DNA of 64,000 nt, from contig NC_051119.1 of the NCBI RefSeq assembly GCF_014839805.1, positions 10,037,245 through 10,101,244 on the forward strand, in the 5' to 3' direction. Source of the DNA: Manduca sexta (taxonomy: Eukaryota; Arthropoda; Insecta; Lepidoptera; Sphingidae). Shown one piece after another: positions 59,137-64,000 of this stretch (position 1 is its first letter; every line of letters begins with the position of its first letter). A model generated the notes under the pieces. It did not search any database and was not told where the DNA came from. It was given only the letters and a program-made list of their open reading frames with translations. A program made the translations under genes and the position numbers.

Positions 59137-61728
59137 ATGTCTCGCGTAAGTTTTAATAATATTATTGCTAACCTTTACGGTGAGGTACGGCAAAGTGAAG
59201 TGAAGCGTTTTGTGCGGCTTAGAATGAAACGTAATAGACTCGAGTGCAGCATCCAATATGTGCAGAAGTGCCGTGATAGTGGTATAGTGCCGAAATTTAT
59301 GCGCGTGAATCCGGTAAAATGCATTCGGGATTACGAAAGATTCTTTGAGGCGGTACACAAGAAATTAATAGTGCGGGTACTGCGTGATCATCGCCGTAAA
59401 ATCGCCAATATAAATATGGAGCTATATACCCTTCATCTGAAGCTATCGAGTTTCCTGCGTACTGATTTGTGGAATATTTTGGACTCAATGACCTTCAGCA
59501 GGTCTCAAACACAGAAGAGGAAGATGGAACACAGACAACTGGGAAAATTCACACGCCTAATTAAAAACGATGAGCAATGTTTGAAACAAGGAACTTGTTC
59601 TCGTGAGAATGAAAAGTTGGTTGTGAACCTATCTTCAAGGCCAATAACACCTACGACGCAAGCGGCGCTCGCAAAAGGTCTGAATTTCGCACCGACTCCG
59701 CGGAAAATACCAGTGGAGGCAATTATCACTGGCATAGAAGAAACGATCGCGCACAACAAAATTCCAGATCAAGATGCTGAGTGTTTGAGACAAGATGTGT
59801 CATCAGTCATGCGTAAGTCCAAGTTACCGAAACCTAATATGTCAAAACGAGAGTTTACAGCGCTCAAAGACTTACGTAATGACTCATCTCTTTTGGTGTT
59901 ACCTGCGGACAAGGGCAACGCTACTGTCATAGTGGACACAGCGGCATATGAAAAGAAGCTCACAGAGCTGGTCAGGGATGAATGTATTTATAAAAAGGTT
60001 AATTACAACCCTACCGCTCGCGTGACTTCCGGTTTAGATAGTTTGTTACGCTCAAGTCCGGATGACTCACTTAGAAGACACCTACGTCCACAAAACCCCA
60101 CCGCTCCAAAAATCTATGGTTTGCCTAAAATCCACAAACCCAACTGGCCCTTGCGACCGATAGTCAGCCAAATAGACTCACCTACTTACAAGACCTCCAG
60201 GTATATGTCGGATATACTTCAACCTTTGACTGGAAAAACGGCGAGTTACATAAAGGACTCAACGCACTTCATCCAACAGTTGGCTAATGTGAGGCTAGCC
60301 GACGAAGAACTAATGGTGAGCTTCGACGTTACTTCGTTGTTTACAAATGTACCGGTAGAGGACACACTACATAGAATAGATGACCTGATTAAGAATGCAG
60401 GCTTACCTACCGTGTACATGAGTATCATAGAATACTGTCTGAAGAGCGGTTTCTTCGTCTGGCGTGGCGAATACTACTTGCAGATGGATGGTGTAGCGAT
60501 GGGTTCTCCCATAGCTCCAGTGGTGGCAAATATTTTCATGGAGTGGTTTGAAGAAAGAGCTCTCAGTACGACGGAAGATAAACCGAGATTCTGGTGGCGA
60601 TATGTGGATGATGTTTTGCCATCTTGCACAAGAATAGTGTGATGCCCTTTCTTGTTCATTTGAATAAGATACACCCAAAAATCGTTTTACCATCGAGCAA
60701 GAAAGGGATGGCGCTCTAGCTTTCCTTGACGTATTGGTTATGCGAAAACCCGACGGGAATCTCACGCATACGGTTTATCGAAAACCTACACACACAGACC
60801 GATACTTAAGGGCCGACTCGCACCACCATCCGGCTCATTTGGCTTCGATCCCACGGACATTGATCCATAGAGCCCTACGTTTATGTGATCCCCAGCACAT
60901 TAACGAGGAGCTGATGCACGTCAAGCAAGTGTTGGAGTCAAATGGTTATAGCTGGAGACAGAGTCTGCGGGTTAGTGAAAATACAGCAGAACGCGGTACG
61001 TCTGTGGATAGAGCGCTAGCATTTCTACCCTTCGTTAAAGGCATTACAGACAAAATAGGTCATTTACTACGCCGGCAATACAACATTAAGACCATTTTCC
61101 GGCCCTTTGCGAAGATAAGGAATTTAATGCGCTCTCCTAAGGACAGTGACCCACTGAATGTGCCGGTGTATACATGGTGCCTTGCGACTGCGGCAAAAGC
61201 TACATAGGTGAAACAGGACGCAACGTGGCTACTAGATTGACTGAACACATTCGGTGTTTGAAGAAATTGGACGGGAACGGCTCTGCGATCGCCGAGCATG
61301 CATTGGATTCGGACGTTTCCCATTACATCCGTTTTGATAAGACCAAAGTATTGGCTATAGAAAAGTCTTTCGGCCCGCGTAAAATACGTGAGGCCATAGA
61401 AATCAACAAACGTCCGAATTTCAATCGTGACGTAGGCTGGACGTTGCCGACTACTTGGAGACCGATTCTTCAAACCGTACATAAATACACTAACAGGCCT
61501 ACACGAGGATGTGACACAGTCAGTTCAGTACACACAAGTGTTCTACATGCACCGGTAGCTGCACATGATCAAACAGATGTGACATCTTCGGAACCCTCTG
61601 AACCACCCCCACCCCAATCTTCGAGCCGTGCTTTACGTGCCGCTAGGCGGGCGGCGGCGCGGGCGCGGGTGGCTGACAGTGATCGAGAGGCCTCCGCGAC
61701 GCGACGTCCTCTTAGCACTCGCCCCTGA
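59137..61728 (+). pseudogene. Penelope-like retroelement: reverse transcriptase plus GIY-YIG endonuclease
   Basis: The longest frame (59137-60642, 501 codons) opens MSRVSFNNIIANLYGE and carries a basic N-terminal region and the RT: VLPADKGNATVIVD (about residue 256), PKIYGLPKIHKPNWPLRPIV (about 325), VSFDVTSLFTNVP (394), GVAMGSPIAPVVANIFMEW (452) and YVDD (489). Right after YVDD a T-run one base short shifts the frame; a second T-run near 60684 does so again. The thumb region continues at 60734 (PDGNLTHTVYRKPTHTDRY). The C-terminal GIY-YIG nuclease (61159-61300: CDCGKSYIGETGR) is hit by a one-base loss in a G run near 61164, absent from the partial copy. RT plus GIY-YIG defines canonical Penelope elements. 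Frame breaks make it inactive as written. Confidence 0.9.
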
Positions 61729-61859
61729 GGATGACCTACTTAATAGGTCGAAACTGGTCGGCGATTCCGACTACTTTTATACGTGAGTAAAACCGTGTTG
61801 TTTTGACTAATTTAATATGTCTCGCGTAAGTTTTAATAATATTATTTCAATTGTTATAG

Positions 61860-62018
61860 GATGACAAAGGACATAATGATCCCAGAAGATGTAAGAAGCA
61901 AGTGAACTTCGAAAATGTAGTCAGTGAGAAAGAGGATGCTACGGAAGACAAGAAAGACTGCAAGAACCTGTATGATCTCGAAGAGCACATTCCACCAGAT
62001 TTAGAGAAATACATCAGG
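61860..62018 (+). CDS. Candidate internal exon of an unidentified host gene
   Basis: TTTCAATTGTTATAG/G acceptor and AGG/GTGAGT donor frame 159 nt (53 codons, phase 0 to 0) that read DDKGHNDPRRCKKQVNFENV, then KNLYDLEEHIPPDLEKYIR. The text is acidic/basic and not repetitive; codon use is coding-like. No matching exons were found nearby, so the rest of the gene should lie outside the window, in a gap or beyond the Penelope cluster. Family not recognised. Confidence 0.55.
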
Positions 62019-62361
62019 GTGAGTCAGGAACATATTTTGGATAAAAAGACTTTTTATTTCGTGTATACATCAGCAGAGGGGGTTCGGTTTAAAAGAATTA
62101 AACCTGTCTCTTCATACGGATTTCCTTAGACAATTTGCTTTGATTAGAACGATTTGCAATCCGTATTTATGCATATCAGTTTATTTTTTGTCGGCTTCAC
62201 TTTGGAAAATTTCAACATGTAGTGTGGGAATTACAGTATAAAACTTTAGAAGTAGCCTCTGGACCGTATGTGACTATGCCAAGTTCAAAATTTATGTTAG
62301 ACTGGCGCCATCACGTCGGCCATTTCTTTGGCAGGAACCAGCCAAAGTAAGACTTGTACTC
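62019..62361. other. Intron-like sequence after the candidate exon
   Basis: No feature recognised apart from the 8-bp TTGTACTC (62354-62361), the left target duplication of the next element. Confidence 0.35.
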
Positions 62362-63358
62362 CAGAGCCGTAGCTAGGGGGAGGACATTGTGGAGCAATGC
62401 CCTATCTTAAAAAACTAATGCCCTACCTTAATAATCAACTAAATTATACATAACTCAATCAAAATATATGGAGCAGTGGGTTTTTTATTTCACGATTTGG
62501 AAGTTGGTCCCATAGTAACCTGAGTCATTCACAAGTTAAGTAAGCCAAAAATCGATCGACCAGATCAGATATAGTAACATTTATACTTCGGCCCTAGCTG
62601 TAACCACAGCTGCCCTACCTTACAGTGGCGAAGGGTGAAAATTTTCAAAAGGTAACCCGACGAAATATTTTTTTCTACCATGTAATACGCTGTTAACATG
62701 TAATACGCTGTTCACAATAAATTAAAATCAGTAAAATATCATAATACATAATAATTTCCTTCTAACATAAACTTTATTTCTAAACTCTAAATTTAACAAA
62801 TAATCACATATTTTGAACATAGGTACTTATCTAAAAGAGCCCAACAAAAATGAATACTTAACCCACACTAAACACAAACACTAATAATTATATATTCTAA
62901 ATTATTAAAAAATTTCACGCCAATGGCCCAACATTAAGCCGCAAATTCTCGGGTTACCCTGAAGTACACATACACGCACGCACACATGTATTTTTGCGTC
63001 ACTTCCAAAAGATTAGACAAAGACACCGCGCTACGTGTGAAAGAGACAACAATATCGCGAGGGAAGCTATGCGCGGCCGGGTTCACTTCGAACACTATAA
63101 GGCGCGAGCACTGCGCGCGAGTTACGATTTCACGAATTGATAATAATATGAACTATATACCGTAATCGTTGAAGTATTGATTTAATGAAATATGTAGGTA
63201 TAGGATGACTTGTTTGAATATACTATTATTATTCTAGTTATATAGTTATGTTTTTCATTTATTATTTTAAGTAATTTACAAAAGGTAACCCGGTAGGAAT
63301 CGGCTTGTATGGACGCTTCGCCACTGCTACCTTAAATTCAAATCTAGCTACGGCCCTG
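62362..63358. mobile_element. hAT-like non-autonomous element (outer)
   Basis: Ends CAGAGCCGTAGCTAG and, reversed from the right, CAGGGCCGTAGCTAG. Flanked by TTGTACTC (62354-62361) and TTATACTC (63359-63366), an 8-bp target duplication with one mismatch. Once the nested element is removed it is only about 285 bp, i.e. a MITE. Confidence 0.78.
62623..63326. mobile_element. hAT-like non-autonomous element (nested)
   Basis: 704 bp with ends CAGTGGCGAAG and, reversed from the right, CAGTGGCGAAGCGTCC. It is flanked by perfect 8-bp repeats CTACCTTA (62615-62622 and 63327-63334). The phrase AAAGGTAACCCG occurs just inside both ends in direct orientation. It is inserted in the outer hAT element. No transposase. 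Confidence 0.85.
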
Positions 63359-63366
63359 TTATACTC

Positions 63367-63667
63367 GATACTAAAGAAGGGCTATAGTATACTAACACGT
63401 AGATCTAGATCGCGGAAAAAACGAATACATGGCTTTTTAAAAGATATTATTTCCATTGTCAATGCCATTTCAACTAAACAATGAAAAAGTGAGGCGGGCC
63501 GCCCGCGCGTCTCATTATATTTTTCACACTGCCATTAGTTTGTTTAGAACGTTAGGCTGGTCGCTAAATGGGCGAAGCGCTGTCGTGAGTTGGGGGATTA
63601 AGGATCATTAATCTGTCGTTTTATCCTACTGAAAATATTGATTTAACGCCTTAAATACGATATCAAT
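63367..63667. other. Spacer, nothing recognised
   Basis: About 300 bp of mixed composition with a GC-rich patch (GAGGCGGGCCGCCCGCGCG at about 63491). No coding frame or repeat boundary seen. Confidence 0.35.
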
Positions 63668-63878
63668 GCATATTATAAAACAACGTCTCCTTTTCTGTCT
63701 GTATGTATATTATCGATTTTTTCAAAATCTACTGAACGGATTTCTATGAAATTTGGTATGGAGATAGTTTAAGACCCTGGGAAGGTATATATAGGCTTTC
63801 TATAACAGGGAAAATATATAGCGGGACTGTTATCCCGGAAAACTCCTTCACGCGGGCGAAGCCGCGAGCAAAAACTAG
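63668..63878 (+). mobile_element. Helitron fragment at window end
   Basis: Contains ATTTGGTATGGAGATAGTTT, GACCCTGGGAAGG and GGAAAATATATAGCGGGACT, the core shared with the other Helitrons here. It ends CACGCGGGCGAAGCCGCGAG, CAAAAACTAG before a T. The left end is approximate. Confidence 0.7.
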
Positions 63879-64000
63879 TAAATAATTTCATGCAATTTTC
63901 ACCTATGGCTGCTATGATGCAAGAGGAAAGTTTATGTATATAATTCATTGGTTTATACGACAAAAAATTTAGGCATATATATATGCTTCGCTTTCTCTAT

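Larger units (their letters stand above)
55200..61846. repeat. Inverted-repeat cluster of Penelope-like elements
   Basis: Left arm (55200-58437) is the reverse complement of right arm (58444-61846). The axis is at about 58440, where both arms meet at 5'-truncated ends. In each arm, from the axis outward: a partial copy holding only the GIY-YIG domain and 3' end, then a full-length copy joined in direct orientation. The direct repeat (58444-59165 and about 61117-61846 in the right arm) acts as the pseudo-LTR described for Penelope-like elements and extends about 30 bp into the ORF start. Confidence 0.8.

Noticed and set aside
55300..62000. Host telomerase-like gene or virus-derived polymerase
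   Set aside because: Reverse transcriptase motifs are paired with a GIY-YIG nuclease, and terminal direct repeats are present. This is diagnostic for Penelope-like retroelements.

Overview
This is eukaryotic, AT-rich, intron-dense and repeat-rich DNA that looks like a moth or butterfly (Lepidoptera). Non-autonomous Helitrons with a GC-rich 3' hairpin and CTAG end lie throughout, with a tRNA-derived SINE, RTE-type LINE tails, Penelope-like elements, hAT and Harbinger-like MITEs and THAP-encoding transposons. The window is a scaffold piece with two gaps of exactly 500 N (19436-19935 and 54700-55199).

Left part (1-37642). The minus strand at 1-308 encodes the start of TAF7 (TFIID subunit 7). 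Head-to-head with it on the plus strand is a 21-exon gene for the inner centromere protein INCENP (1366-15543, 902 codons plus stop). I rebuilt every exon from splice sites and reading frame. The C-terminal IN-box and Thr-Ser-Ser motif (residues 853-855) and the charged single-alpha-helix region (about 569-756) identify it. The same gene appears again at 20321-32881 with the same 21 exons, identical exon lengths and, by eye, five amino-acid differences. The repeated blocks (983-19435 and 19936-37642) end and begin exactly at the N gap, so I read them as two alleles placed in tandem by the assembler. The two blocks then act as a haplotype comparison: each carries a Helitron where the other has a clean empty site, copy 1 alone has a SINE, and a 165-bp tandem repeat has three units against two.

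Middle part (37643-52440). Two diverged tandem copies of a gene I do not recognise: a large (about 1,180-codon), probably helical-repeat protein. The upstream copy (38239-41612) is a pseudogene broken by a frameshift and by a THAP-domain, P-element-like transposon with an 8-bp target duplication. The downstream copy (47926-51484) is nearly intact. It has one pair of compensating frame shifts and one frame change explained by a possible 52-nt intron. SINE, Helitron, hAT-MITE and LINE copies fill the spacers.

Right part (52441-64000). A second THAP-related TIR element is followed by the second gap. Then comes a roughly 6.6-kb inverted-repeat cluster of Penelope-like elements (reverse transcriptase plus GIY-YIG nuclease), with arms diverging from about 58440. 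The right arm ends 13 nt before the splice acceptor of a candidate host exon (61860-62018). Beyond it lie a nested pair of hAT elements with 8-bp target duplications and a Helitron tail.

The host genes are linked by position, not by pathway: TAF7 acts in transcription initiation, INCENP in the chromosomal passenger complex with Aurora B, Survivin and Borealin. Most of the window is transposon-derived.
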